From positions 30,218,238-30,282,237 of the forward strand of contig CM069434.1 in assembly GCA_035610365.1 (NCBI GenBank): a stretch of 64,000 bases of DNA, written 5' to 3'. The position numbers and the translations under genes are program-made. Source of the DNA: Aquatica leii (lineage: Eukaryota; Arthropoda; Insecta; Coleoptera; Lampyridae). This document shows positions 23,577 through 35,524 of this stretch, one piece after another; position 1 is the first letter of the stretch, and every line of letters begins with the position of its first letter. Below the pieces are notes generated by a model that made no database searches, had not been told where the DNA came from, and saw only the letters and a list, made by a program, of their open reading frames with translations.

Positions 23577-23733
23577 TGTAATAACAGGTTGTTGTTATTA
23601 ATTATAAAAAATAAGCTGGATATACGTTTATTACAATATTACTCAAGTACAAGTTATATGCTGTCATAGATTATGTATATTTTATGCAGTGTTGTCAATA
23701 CCAACTTAACTTGGTAAAATACATCTTATTACA
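23577..23733 (-). repeat. Inner gypsy 3' LTR
   Basis: 157 bp, TG...CA, with short inverted ends TGTAATAA/TTATTACA. It differs from 29407-29563 at about eight positions. Confidence 0.88.
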
Positions 23734-24175
23734 CCTTTCCATCTTATTACAGCTTACTAATGTAATATATGATCTTTAAATTTATAACCTTATCGGTCGT
23801 GCACTTCGTGTCTGTCTAATTTCTGTATTTTCTTTTGGTTTTTCAATTATCGTGCTACCACCATTAAGACAACTCATTTTATTACTATTTACGTCATTAT
23901 TATTGTTTACAACAGTTTCTTCTAACTCTAACTTACAGCTAGGTTCTACAATCGGTAAAGATTTTGAGTTTCTTAAGTGAAAACTATTACGTCTTAAGTT
24001 ATGGTCTTGCTCGTTTCAGATTAGAAAAAAAACGTGGAGCATCAAACTTTTCCTCGGTGCTTGCAAGATACCATTTCTTATCAAATTGGTATACTACACC
24101 TTCGCCTTTTTTAAACTCATCTTGTTACATGCCAAAGTTAAAAACAAAGTCACTGCCTGAAATGAGGTAACATAA

Positions 24176-25960
24176 ACGATATTGTGCCACTAGCTCAATG
24201 GAAAAGGGGTGGGTCATAATTTAAAATTCCGTGAAAAATTGGAAACGAGATAGACATAAAATCGAACTAAAACGGTAAAAGACTCAAAAATCGGTAAGGG
24301 CGCCAATCAAGGTCACGATGAGGGTAGCTTCCGGACCCCTGATTACCCGAAAGCTCATCTGGTTGGTTACAACCCCGGAACTTACCTTGAGTTGTAACTA
24401 TTCTGAAATACACTTAAAAACAAAAATTACGTATGCGGCAGCTGAATGAATAAAAGCTCTTTACATTTAACAATTTAACATTTATTGATTGAATATTAAA
24501 AAAAAAATAACAAGTAATAATGAATATCAAACAAATTTAAATAAAAGAAATGAAATAATCATAAGTAAGTAAAACAAACAAAAATGAACAATCCAAACAC
24601 AAAAATTAAAATATATAAACAGAAAATACTACTATAATAGCGTTAACTCTACTTTCTTTCAAATAAAACATAACACAACTAAATTTCAAGGCCTTGACCG
24701 CATAAACAATTCAATTAAACTAAAAATATATAAGTTATAAAATTTACTTCCGTAACTTTACTTTGAACTAAACAAAATATAGTTTACATATCGTTACATT
24801 ATCTTATATTCGGGAATACGATTTACTTTTACATACGCACCAAAACAAAGTTAATTTAATTTAACTTCGCGCAAACACCTTTAAGTGTTAATTGAAATAA
24901 CCAAATTTAACGTTAGTCGTAACTCAATCGGCTCAAATTCAAAGCTTTTACTTCATTTCAATCGCGGTTCACTACACGGTAATAACCAAAATCGATAAAT
25001 ACCTTTGCTTAATTGTAGATACCAGGTGAACTGCGGATCACAGTGGTTTCCGGAAGCTACGACCTCAGATTGACTTCGGCCGCTCCAGGAGTACCGTAGT
25101 TGGATACAAGCTCTATGGAATCCCCAAACAATAGAACACCGACGGAAGATTTATTTCACAATTCAATTTATAACCGCACAACGGCGAAATTAGGATTTTT
25201 CCACATAACACATCGACATTAAATCCCTCAAACGTGACTGTTTATTTTTGGAAACCGTGAAGTCTATATAACCAGTACATTACGAAATTTGAAAAATTAA
25301 CATTTTCACCACAACACTTAATTTTCACGATTCCTACTTCCGCGGCATTACCTAACGATAGGGTAAAAAGGTACCCTAATCACTCAACTACATCTCAGTC
25401 CCCGGTACTTCTTAATTGCGACCCACGATCGATTGCTTCCCCAAAACCAATCTTTACCATTTTTAAAACTTCGTATCCCTACTTAACTAATTGAACGTGC
25501 GCTGTAAAATCTTGGTAAAAGATAGAACATTAAACAAACGAACTTAACAAAGATGAAAACTATAATTAGCCACGTGAATTCTATCACGTAGACCTTCGAC
25601 CGAAACATTTCTCATCAAAAATGCTTAGCTTGCCAAATTGCAGGTGGCTTTTAATAGCGCTTAATAAAATAGCCCAACATAAACAAAGTATAAATACCAA
25701 GAAAAATGGATCAAATTACATTCCAAAAGGAAGTCGTAAATTATACAGAATTGTTATTTTACTGAGATAAACAAGTAAAATACTAAATCAAAATCAAAAC
25801 CACGGAACTTTATGCATTCAAAAAAAATACCAGTAATGATTGTAAAACATCTTGAAATACCAATAAACTTAAATCACACGCAATACAATAACGAGCAAAA
25901 CGTTTTTGATGCTAATATTGAACTAATCAATCAAAGAAAAACAAAAAAACAAAATTCAGC
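24176..25960. mobile_element. Unidentified insertion inside the inner gypsy element
   Basis: About 1.8 kb separates the integrase core (ending near 25975) from the integrase C-terminal domain (starting near 24170), so it is foreign to the gypsy element. It has no coding similarity I recognise. Its base composition is more balanced than its surroundings, for example around 24290-24400 and 25000-25200. Near the left edge is a purine run followed by GGGTGGG (about 24199-24212). It may be a long solo LTR or another non-coding element. I could not fix its ends or find a target duplication. Confidence 0.45.
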
Positions 25961-28900
25961 CAGCAGAATCCATTTACGGGGTCTGACATAAAAAGATAAC
26001 TGCTGCAATCCCCAAACGCAGGTTACAATCTTTCTCTTTTACATTTCTATCATACAATTTTTTATATGCTTCACGTTTTCGTTCCAATCGATACCGATAA
26101 TTGGCGTTACTATTTCTCGGGTATCTAGGACTGAATGTTTGAAATTGGAAGTCCCATTGTCTTAAAAATTCTCTACATTTACTAGAGTTATATGGCATAT
26201 TATCCGATACTACTATATATGGCACACCAAGAACAGCAAAAACTTGTTTTAGTGCATTAATTATGTTCTCAGAACTTTTATATTTCAGTTCAACAACCTT
26301 TATCCACTTTGTAAGATAGTCGACTACCATTAAATAGGATTTATTATAAAATTCAAAAATATCAGATGCAACCTTTTGAAACGGCAGTTCTGGAATTTGA
26401 TGCAATATTAATGGTTCTTTTTCATTCACATACACGACATGCTAAAATTATCTTTTCAATATCAATTGTTATTCCCGGCCAGTAAAAAAATTCACGAGCG
26501 CTATCCCTAGTCTTGACACCAAAGTGACCCTCAAGCAGTAATTTTAACAGCTCTTGCTGTAATGCTACTGGAACCACAATACGATAATTGAAAAAGAGCA
26601 AACCTTCTACTACTTCTAAATTATTCTTAATTTTGTAAAATGATTTTAAATTAAAGTTTTTGATACATTTGTTTTGTTGGCCATCCTTTAATATGATAAT
26701 TCATGACTAATTTTAACATATTATCATTTGAAGTTTCTTTTCTATACTGATCCTTTCTTACTTCGCTCATTCGCACATACTTTACTACCGAATGCACAAT
26801 TTCAGTCATTTCAGGTATTTCATTCTCAGCTGCTTCATTCTGTAGACTATTACGCGATAAGTAATCAGCCACGTACAGGTGTTTCCCAGGTAGGTATTTA
26901 ATGGTTAATTTATGTTTCAATAATTTTAATCGCATTCTTTGTAATCTAGCTGAATTAATTTGATTCACTGCTTTGTTTATGATTGATACGTTAAGGTTAT
27001 GATCTGTCAACACTGTTATAGGTTTGCCATTTGCATAATTGTGAAATTTAGTCAAAGCAAACACAATCCCTAATGTTTCTCTCTCAATTACTGCATACCT
27101 TTTCTCGGCTTCTGTTAGAACCCTTGACGCAAATACTGCGGGTTTACCTTTTTGAAGTAAGCAACATCCTAACCATGTTGCTGAAGTATCTGATTAAATC
27201 GTTACTTCTTTTGACACATCAAAATTTTGTAGAAACTTTACATTCCTGATTTGATTTTTAATTTCCTGTAATGCATTTTCATGTACAGTTAACCACTGAT
27301 ATTCGGTGTTATTTTTTAATAACTCATGCATTGGGGAAGCAATTGATGCTAAATTGGGCACAAATCTACAAAGATAGTTAATTACACCTGACAGTTTTTG
27401 AAGATCCTTTTTGTTCTCTGGCGACTTTTATTCAGTTACTGCCCTAACTTTATTATCATCAATTCTTTTACTATATTTACTAAAAATGTGACCTAGATAC
27501 TTTATCTGAGTCCCTTTGAATTGCGTTTTATTTTTATTAAACTTTACATTCATCTTTTTTGTCTTTTCAACAACCATTTTTAATGTTTTGTCATGTTCCT
27601 CCTCTGTGTCAGCATAAATTACAAAATCATCAAAATATATGACAACATTTGGTGTGTCTCCAAAATTAGCCACATTAGTTTTCTGAAAAACTTCTGGGGC
27701 CATGCTTATGCCAAAAACCTTAAAAATTTATAGCATCTAAACGGTGTCGCAAAAGTGCAGTACTCACTAGATTTATCATCTAAGTTTATCTGATAATACC
27801 CGTTCTTAAAATCTAGAACCGTAAAGATCTGTTTACCTGCAAGTTTTGAACTAATTTCTTCAAAACTCGGTATTTCAATGTACTCACAAATTATATTTTT
27901 ATTAAACTCATACGGATCTAAGCATAATCGCAAACTACCATCTTTCTTCTCTACTATTACGAGATTATGTACCTACTCTGCCGCTGTGTCTACTTTCGCG
28001 ATAAATTCTGACTTACATAGATTATCTGATTTATCCCTAAGCCTATTTTTAAGCGCCAACGATACACGTCTAAGAGGTTTTGCTACAGGCCTACAATTGC
28101 TCTGTAATTTTATAGTACAACTTTCTTTAAACTTGTCTAATCCATTAAAGATTTTACAGTTTTACAAATGATTCTTTATCGTTCAAACAAATGGTGTCTA
28201 CCCTACTTATTAGTCCTAAATCTGTACATGCTTCTAATCCTAATATAAGTATTACATCTAAACTTACTACAACAAAATTCTTACTCTTTTTAGTATTCTG
28301 CAATTCACAATCCAATGTTACTACCCCTTTCGGCTTTAACTTATTACTTCCATATGCTTCTAAGATAATCTCTGTTGATTTAAATTTAGCATCCAGACCT
28401 TGCCTCTACAGCTTTTTATTGGGATGTTGTTCACTTCCGCACCTGTATCCAGTTTGAATTCGATTTGGTTATTCGCTACAGTTACTTTCTGTTAGCATAT
28501 GTACTGTGCACTCGTTCTATAAACCCTACAAAAAATCATTTCTACTAATATTATCTTCTGTAGTTGTCACCTGTTTGACTGTCTTTACGTTCAGCTTACA
28601 CATGCTACTAAAATGATTCATCTTTGGGAATTTGTAACACTTCTTTAAAAATGCCGGGCATTTTCTAGGCTGATGATTTTTACCGCATTTTTCACATAAC
28701 TATCCTACCTGATTCCTAATACTTCCACTTGGCCTTGACCGATTTTTCGCCACACTGTGTACCTGGTCATTTTCATTTCCATTTGATCTTAGTGTTTCCA
28801 TGTGTTGTCTGTTTATTTCAGCATTACGATTCATTTCTATTGCTGCTGTTAATTGTAAATTCTTGATATTCTTAATAGTTTCTCCTGTAAACTTCTATTA

Positions 28901-29406
28901 TTTGTTCCTAATACGATTATATCAACTAATACTTCCTGGTTTCTATATTCACACGCGCTTACTAATTTTTTCACATCACCGTAAAATTGATCAAAGGATT
29001 TATTTTCTTTTTGTTTTCTTGTATTGAATAGGAATCTCTGATACGTTTTATTTACCCTAGACGCATAATTCTTAAACTCTTCTGTAACTTTATCGTATTT
29101 GTTGCGATGTATTTTACTCAATGTAAAATTATTTTATATATCAATGGCCTTTGGACCCATTATATTAAGTAGTACCGCAATTTTAGTTGTGCCCGGCTTA
29201 ATATCCATTTCACTTGCAACTAAATAGTATCTGAATTGTTGTATAAATTTATTGTAATTTTCATTGAGATTGCCTTCAAACCTCATGGGATCTGGAGCTC
29301 TACCGCGTGCTTCCATTTTCACGTCGATATTCTTCTTTTTTAACCACAAGTCAGTCTAATATCTTTTTTGGGTTTTCTTACTGTATAGCCAGCACCGACT
29401 GCGCCA

Positions 29407-29563
29407 TGTAATAACAAGTTGTTGTTATTAATTAATAAAAATAAGCTGGATATACGTTTATTACAATATTACTCAAGTACAAGTTACATGCTGTCATAGG
29501 GTATGTATATTTTATGCAGTGTTGTCAGTACCCACTTAACTTGGTAAAATACATCTTATTACA
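29407..29563 (-). repeat. Inner gypsy 5' LTR
   Basis: 157-bp partner of 23577-23733. The outer element's sequence resumes immediately to its right. Confidence 0.88.
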
Positions 29564-30890
29564 ATGTTTACTCAATTTCCTCCAATTTAAAGCAACCAAC
29601 TTTTGAAGAAAATTTATTGCTAAATTGTAAAATGTTTAAATCAATTATTGCAGAGCGACCTAAAATTGCTTTACATAATTTTTCAATGACATATATTTTA
29701 GTAAAACATTTGTTTTTAGAGTTACTTAATGTACCATGCAAGATACCTAAAATATTTAATCTCTTGCCTGAAAGGCCTGTGACTACTCTATTAGTAATAT
29801 GTGAACCTTGAATTACATTTTCATCTAAAAGGGATGCAGGTGTACAAGTTATATCGGCACCTGTGCTGTGGCTATCATAAATTCAATTTCTCTGTTTAAT
29901 TCAAAGATTTTTAAAGAAATTGATAATTCTCTCTGAGAAATCAAATTCATTTTGATTGATTCTAAAAACTTATTTGAACTAGTACTATCATTGTGAAAAC
30001 AATTTGTACAACTTAGTACAGGGTTATGTTACAGTTGTTATTATCTATCGACTGACATTAAATAGATCTAATGTTTTGCTTTGACGTACAGTCGCCCAAT
30101 GTCCTTGCTTATTACAAGAACGACACGTTGATTGATTGGCAGAACATTTCTCACTGGGAAGGTTCGCTAACCCACAAAATTGGCATTCGTCTTCTATTCA
30201 ACTTCTCTCTCTTTTTTATCTACAAAGCGTTGTCTGGTAATAACGTCCTGAAAAGCACCCTATGTATCGCCTAAATTGGATTTCTGACGTCATAATGTAT
30301 TGGGTACTCGATTGCAATAGAAATTTGACTTGTGAGTCAATTGGCCGCCTGTGACCGTCGTTGCGACTGATCCGCCACGCAATTGTCGGCTTTGTTTTAT
30401 TGGAGTTTAGCTGGTTTTACAGGAATAATGCAATCGGCAAGAGTTAGATTCGTAATTGCAATCTTTCACTTGTTTTGCGATTTAACATGCACACAACAAT
30501 ACGATCACGTATCAGTTCGTCTTTTAAAAAACCATATTGACAATGCTTTGCCAGAGAATGCAAGCAAGTAATAAAGAATTCTGCAGGCTCACCTAGTTGC
30601 TGGACACGACTATTAAATTTATAATGATCAAAAATTAAATTTTTACGTAAAATGAAGTGGTTTTTGAAGGCTTGAATTGTGGTTGTGTGGGTTTCAGGAA
30701 CCGAGACAAACTGTAGCATCACCTCTTCGGCTTCCTCGCTAAGGACATATCAAAATATTTATTTTTTCATCGTCTGATTTTAAACTTTGTCCTGATACTG
30801 ACATGAATCGTTCAAAGCGTTTTTGTCATTGGGGTCATCCTTGTGGTACAAAAAAATTAAATTTTTGTGGTAGAGACACTAGCACAGAAA

Positions 30891-31888
30891 TTGCTTAAGA
30901 CAATGACGTCACGAACATCAAAAGTAATTAAATACAACAATTAAATAAAAAAAAGTAATTAAATAAAATATTTTTTTTTAACAGTGATGAATTAATATAA
31001 AGAAAGTAACTGCATTTCTAAAAATTATTATGGAAAATACTTTAAAATTAGATAGATTAAGATAAAAAAAAATTTTTAAAGTTTTTATTAATATAAATAA
31101 TTAGTTACTGTTAATATAATCAAAAGGTTTGAAAAAATTATATAACATTTTGTTACCTAATTTTTAAATAAAATTGCCCACATGTACTTACTTCAAAGTT
31201 TTTATGCCTAAATGTTGCTAAACAACAAAGAATATAAAATCTTATAATTATAATTTTTAAGTGTTAGTTTTTATTAAAATTTATAAATTTTATTATTTGT
31301 TTTTTGTACCATAGTCAACAGTACTTGTAATATAACATTACAATTAATATGCTCTATTATTTCATTTAGTTTATTTTAAATTCCACATTTTTTACAAACT
31401 TAATATTATAACAGTGTTGTATTAAGAACTAAAATATATAGCTTTGTTGTTAACAAGGAAACAAAATAAGTTAAGATCTTCACGCGTTGCTAAATTGAAG
31501 TTAAAGTGGCCTCATTGAAATGCTTCGTAATACATCATTTTCCGATTTTTATGCGTGTATAAAACAATACCTTCATTAACACCAAGTCTTGTCCTTGCGT
31601 CCAATTTAGACTTTAGTTATTTCAACCTGTATTATAGTGAAAGTTATGTTTTGCATATAACTTTAAATATTTAATCAAGACAAATTAATTTCGTAAAGTA
31701 TTTTGATGTAAAAAATGTTGCATCAAACTGTTAAACCAAATTACAAACTAATAGTAAATATAAGTACAGATACAGTAATAGATTAATAAGTTAAGTAATA
31801 GCTACGGTTTTAAAGTGGTAATTGTCCGTACGAATATTTTTTTGCTTTCTGGTACACCGGTACACGAGTGGGATAAGAACATCTTCAC
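30891..31888. other. Upstream region of the cuticular protein gene
   Basis: About 1 kb of AT-rich sequence between the gypsy fossil and the gene promoter. A second TATA-like box (GTATAAAAC, about 31556-31564) occurs, but no coding start that can be spliced follows it. Any enhancer for moult-linked expression would be expected here, but I recognise no specific site. Confidence 0.45.
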
Positions 31889-31924
31889 TATATAAGAGCA
31901 AAGATCTATTGTAAATGCATCAGT
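31889..31924 (+). promoter_or_regulatory. Core promoter (TATA box and Inr) of the cuticular protein gene
   Basis: TATATAAG at 31889-31896 is followed by the arthropod initiator TCAGT at 31920-31924. Taking the A at 31922 as +1 puts TATAAG at -31, the canonical spacing. The start codon lies 15 nt downstream of +1, giving a very short leader, which is common in cuticle protein genes. Confidence 0.8.
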
Positions 31925-31936
31925 GCAACTTTCAAA

Positions 31937-32491
31937 ATGCAGCAAGTGGGTATAAATATTTTTGTAACGAATAATTTTCTAATTTATGTTTAAAATTTTG
32001 TTTCAGATATTTAAGATACTTGCTTCTTTGTGTTTCATTAGCGTAGTCGAGTTACAACGCATTCCTTACCAGTACAGTAACTTACATCAAGTACCTATCG
32101 TCAAGTTATCATACGAGCCTAATCCTGATGGATCGTATAATTATAAGTAAATCAAACAAATCTCTACAGTAGTTTATATGTACTAATTTATAATATTTTT
32201 GTTAAAATTAGCTATGAAACGGGACATGGAATTGTTGCACAACAACGCGGTTATGTGAAAAATTTGGGAAATCCACAAACTGAAGCGCAAGTGGTTGAAG
32301 GTTCTTATTCGTACATTGGTCCAGATGGTATTCAGTATACTGTCAATTATGTGGCAGATGAAAACGGTTTTCATGCTCAAGGAGCACATATTCCAAAGCC
32401 ACCTCCTGTACCAGAAGCAATTCAACGCTCAATAGCTTTTAACTCCGCTTACCCAGAAATTTCTAACATACACAAAAAATTTAAATTTTAA
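31937..32491 (+). CDS. Cuticular protein, RR-1 (Rebers-Riddiford, chitin-binding) family, three exons
   Basis: Coding exons are 31937-31945 (MQQ), 32007-32146 and 32212-32491, with introns GTGGGT...TTTCAG and GTAAAT...AATTAG. They join to 429 nt, or 142 residues. Residues 1-18 or 19 form a signal peptide (IFKILASLCFISVVEL), and a three-residue first exon is the usual layout in this family. The chitin_bind_4/RR-1 domain spans about residues 46-110: SYNYNYETGHGIVAQQRGYV, then GSYSYIGPDGIQYTVNYVA, then DENGFHAQGAHIP. A proline-rich step (PKPPPVPEAI) leads to a short tail ending in HKKFKF. The mature protein has no cysteine, as expected for a secreted component of procuticle. RR-1 proteins bind chitin and are generally linked to flexible cuticle. 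It stands alone among transposons, whereas CPR genes often cluster. All splice sites and frames are intact, so it looks functional. Confidence 0.93.
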
Positions 32492-32566
32492 AAAAGAAAT
32501 TGTACCTGTTACAAAAATATTAAATACACTATGTAAAAACGTTTTAGTTTATAAAAGTTTATTGTA

Positions 32567-32722
32567 ATTAAAGAACTGCAATTTTACATTAAATATAATT
32601 TATACAAAATAGTTGCTTATTTCGTTAATCGAATACGTTTTTGATAATATACTGAATTTTTCAACAGTAAGCTATTGTTACATTTTTAAATTAAATTAAG
32701 TTTCCTTAAATTTAAAATAAAG
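32567..32722 (+). terminator. Candidate polyadenylation signals of the cuticular protein gene
   Basis: ATTAAA at 32567-32572 (76 nt after the stop codon) and a canonical AATAAA at 32717-32722 are the nearest candidates. In sequence this AT-rich such hexamers occur by chance, so the choice is uncertain. Confidence 0.4.
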
Positions 32723-33192
32723 CTTTTAATGAACGTAATATAATTGTAATGCAAACTAAAGTTTATTGTATTTTAAAACTAAAAATAGATATAATTAATG
32801 TAAAATAATACAATATTTTTGTGTGCATTTTTTATATATTTATGAAGGTTGTATTAAATTTAATAAAACATTGTTTTATTAATGTTAGCTTAATTATATC
32901 TAAAATTATGCAAACGTAGTATATATGTAGACGTAAAATTGTTCTTAGCAAAAAATAATTTTAAAATTATTAAATATTTATTTTTAATTATATTTTAAAA
33001 AAGGTTTTTGTAAAAATAAAAGCTTTTTGTGACATCACTTTTTGACGTTTTTAAGATCAATTAATAGAAACGTCCATACAGAAATTATTTGAATCTTTTA
33101 TAAAAAAAATACTTTACTTATAAGTTCGACACCAAACAAAGGAAACCGGAAGTATCTCATGTAATCGGGTATAAAATAGAAAAACGAATATA
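32723..33192. other. AT-rich spacer, no gene seen
   Basis: Low-complexity A/T sequence between the cuticle gene and the hAT element. No reading frame stands out. Confidence 0.5.
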
Positions 33193-33200
33193 TCATAGAT

Positions 33201-35393
33201 CAGAGGTGGGAAACTTTTTTGCCATTAAAGCCACATTTAAATTAAGCTGTAATTAGAACGGCCGCATAGACTGATATACATACCTATGAAAGTGACTTTT
33301 GTGAAATTAATATAGCTTTTGTATAGGTTTATCAATTTATTGCATTATATAAAAAAAATAAATATTACAATATTATAAATATAATATACTTACAATAATA
33401 TAAAAATATCATAAAAAATTACAATATAAAATATATTTGTATTTACTAAGTTAGTGACTTATTTGCATTTGTTTTTTGCATTGAAAGAAAATGCTGTCTC
33501 GCAGCAGGAAAGTAAACGGTGTAGGCATAAATATTCAACAGCATTTTTCCAGACTTTTATAGGATTTTTTTAGTGTTAAAAAGGTATTTGATGATACTAT
33601 TTTCCCCTAAGTCAATTAACTTCATTTGTAGTTCCGTAGGAGCTTTTGATACATGTATTAAATGTGGTTCAAGCGCCAGTTTCATAGCAGGAGTGTGCTC
33701 GTCAAAATCAGAAAATCTTTTAGTATACTCTTCTATTAAAGAATCCAAGACATCTACATATTTATCAAATTTTTTTTTTCACAGTTCTGCTCATTCAACA
33801 TTTTTGCTAGCTACGGGGAGTGGTGTGCAGATATGTCCGAGCAAGAAAGCAATCTTTTGAAAAATGATAATTTTTTTCTAAATATGTTTTTTTTTGCAGG
33901 CAAATATTCAAACTGTCTTGTTTTGTCATAATATCACACAAAAATGCAATGTTTTTGAAAACACTTCATCTGATAGATCACATAGTTTTTCACGTTCTTG
34001 ATAACAGTTTAAAATATGTCGTCATAAAGACAAAGATTTAGTATGGTATCTGTCAAAATTCACGATGACGCACTGTATTTACCCGAATATAGATGACAAA
34101 CGCAATGGTTCTATCCAGAGTGTCTTGCAAAATAGTAGATTTTGTGCAAAGATTTTGCTGATACAAAATGCAGTAAAATAATAATATTTTTTTAAAATTT
34201 AAGTTTTTCTTTTTTAATAAAGCAACAAATCTTTCTTTTTTGCCTTTCATGTAAGGTGCGCCATCGGTGCAGACACTCACTAAATTGCTGACATTTAATT
34301 GTAATTAATTACATAATTCCTGAAGTTTTCGAAAATTTCGGCTCCGCGAGTTCTTCCACTTAATGTATCCAGCGCAATAACACTGAAAATCCTTAGTTAC
34401 GGCACGAATAAAATATAAAACGTGTGCCGTATCTGTTATATCAGTGCTTTCATCTAAAGCAATTGAAAAATAAACACCTTCATATTGTATAATTGTACGA
34501 AGTTGCTATGTTACATTTTGCGCTACTTCATATTATTGATCTGTTATAATCCTTCTTAAAAGAGGTAATTGTTTGTATTTGTCATTTCCTGAATTTAACA
34601 TACTCACTGCTTGAACAAATCATTCTTTAATTATTTCAATGTCACTAAATGGTTTGCCTCTTTTTCTAAGTAAATGTGCTATTTTGTAAGTAATAGCAAC
34701 TGCAGTGTTATTCTGCTTTACAAAGGCACTAAAAGATGCCTGTTAATGATGCTTTTGATTTTTCAATTTTTAAAGTGCAGCTTGTCAAGATTCACAAAAT
34801 ATTTATGTTCTTTATGAGTCAAATAGTGTTTATTTGCACTTGTTTTTTTCAAAGTAGTATTGCACAACAAACACATCATTTTATTTTTTACAGAAGTGAA
34901 GAAAAAATCTATATCCCACTCTATATTAAATGTTCCGTTTTTATCATTTAATTTTCTTCTCTTACTATTTGACATGGTGGATAAAAAAACTAATATCAAA
35001 TAATATCTTTAACAAAACGTATACTTAATAGCAATACAATAAAACCGTGTAACAGGTACAATCACGCACAGTTAACTACAGATTGCTACAGATAGCCAAG
35101 TTGGCTTCGCCAACTACGCAACGTGCAGAGGAACACTGAGGGATGCAGGGTAGAGAGGCTACAGCATCGCTCTTGCGTGTTATCATTTTGTACTAGGTGC
35201 CGTTGTAGCATTTGAAAAATACTATTGGTTATTACTACAAGTAGTCAACTGAAACTTATGTTTATGCCGGTTATATTTAATTCTATTAAATTTCAATTGT
35301 TGTAATATATAATTATATATTAATTAACACAAGAACTACCTTTTATAAAGGCTGCACACGAAACTCACGGAGACCGCAGGTTCTCCACCTCTG
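33201..35393 (-). mobile_element. hAT transposon (GTF2IRD2-like transposase), degenerate
   Basis: A 2193-bp element with ends CAGAGGTGGGAAAC (33201) and ...GGTTCTCCACCTCTG (35393) in inverted orientation. It is flanked by TCATAGAT (33193-33200) and TCATAGAC (35394-35401), an 8-bp target duplication with one mismatch, as hAT elements make. The minus strand encodes a decayed transposase. It starts with a BED-like zinc finger region (NGTFNIEWDIDFFFTSVKN, CLLCNTTLKK, HYLTHKEHKYF; about 34770-34970). Next are DESTDITDTAHVLYFI (about 34405-34455, first catalytic aspartate) and CTDGAPYMKGKKERFVALLK (about 34215-34275, second aspartate). QMKLIDLGENSIIKYLF (about 33575-33640) belongs to the C-terminal half. 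Frameshifts and stops separate these pieces. The final dimerisation domain is not evident. The style is that of general transcription factor II-I repeat-like hAT transposases. Confidence 0.88.
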
Positions 35394-35524
35394 TCATAGA
35401 CTATAAAAAATTGAAACGATAAAGAACGTTAGAGTTAGAATAATCATAACATTTTTGCACATTTAAAGGTGCAATAAATTTTCTTTAACGAGAGACTTAA
35501 ACATAAACTGGACAAATGTGTGTT

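Larger units (their letters stand above)
23577..29563 (-). mobile_element. Inner Ty3/gypsy element with 157-bp LTRs
   Basis: Two 157-bp direct repeats, both starting TGTAATAACA and ending CATCTTATTACA, bound a minus-strand gypsy element. Parts in transcription order are gag (about 29350-28850), a CCHC region (about 28640-28700), a protease with a DTGAEV-like site (about 28430-28460) and RT (about 28000-27430, with VIYFDDFVIYA near 27610-27645). RNase H (about 27300-26650, LTDHNL and LPGKHLYVADYLSR) and integrase (about 26530-25975) follow, and the integrase C-terminal domain continues at about 24170-23960. The LTRs differ at about 8 of 157 positions, so the insertion is old but clearly younger than its host element. 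It is broken by multiple changes and by the 1.8-kb insertion at 24176-25960. Flanking target duplications are no longer clear. Confidence 0.85.
22440..30890 (-). mobile_element. Outer Ty3/gypsy fossil, interrupted by a second gypsy element
   Basis: A minus-strand gypsy fossil in two parts (about 29564-30890 and 22440-23576) around the inner element at 23577-29563. The right part has a gag with KRFERFMSVSGQ (about 30795-30830) and LRKNLIFDHYKFNSRVQQLG (about 30595-30655). A CCHC-type segment (CRSCNKQGHW, about 30100-30130) and protease-linker sequence (about 29600-29990) follow. The left part resumes near the start of RT (KFPNIFDQ, about 23545-23575; QWVSPI, about 23370-23400). It jumps to a zinc-binding integrase segment (NCPRCIEL) and core (FSRYGLPKIVNSDN, about 22620-22680). 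The style is that of mag/K02A2.6-like elements. It is shortened, has many breaks, lacks recognisable LTRs and is older than its inner insertion. Confidence 0.75.

Noticed and set aside
23964-24170. 68-codon plus-strand frame
   Set aside because: It is the antisense of the inner gypsy integrase C-terminal domain.
31556-31650. Second cuticle gene promoter (GTATAAAAC, then an ATG about 90 nt later)
   Set aside because: The ATG opens only a four-codon frame, no usable splice donor follows, and no cuticle-protein exon is found before the real gene.
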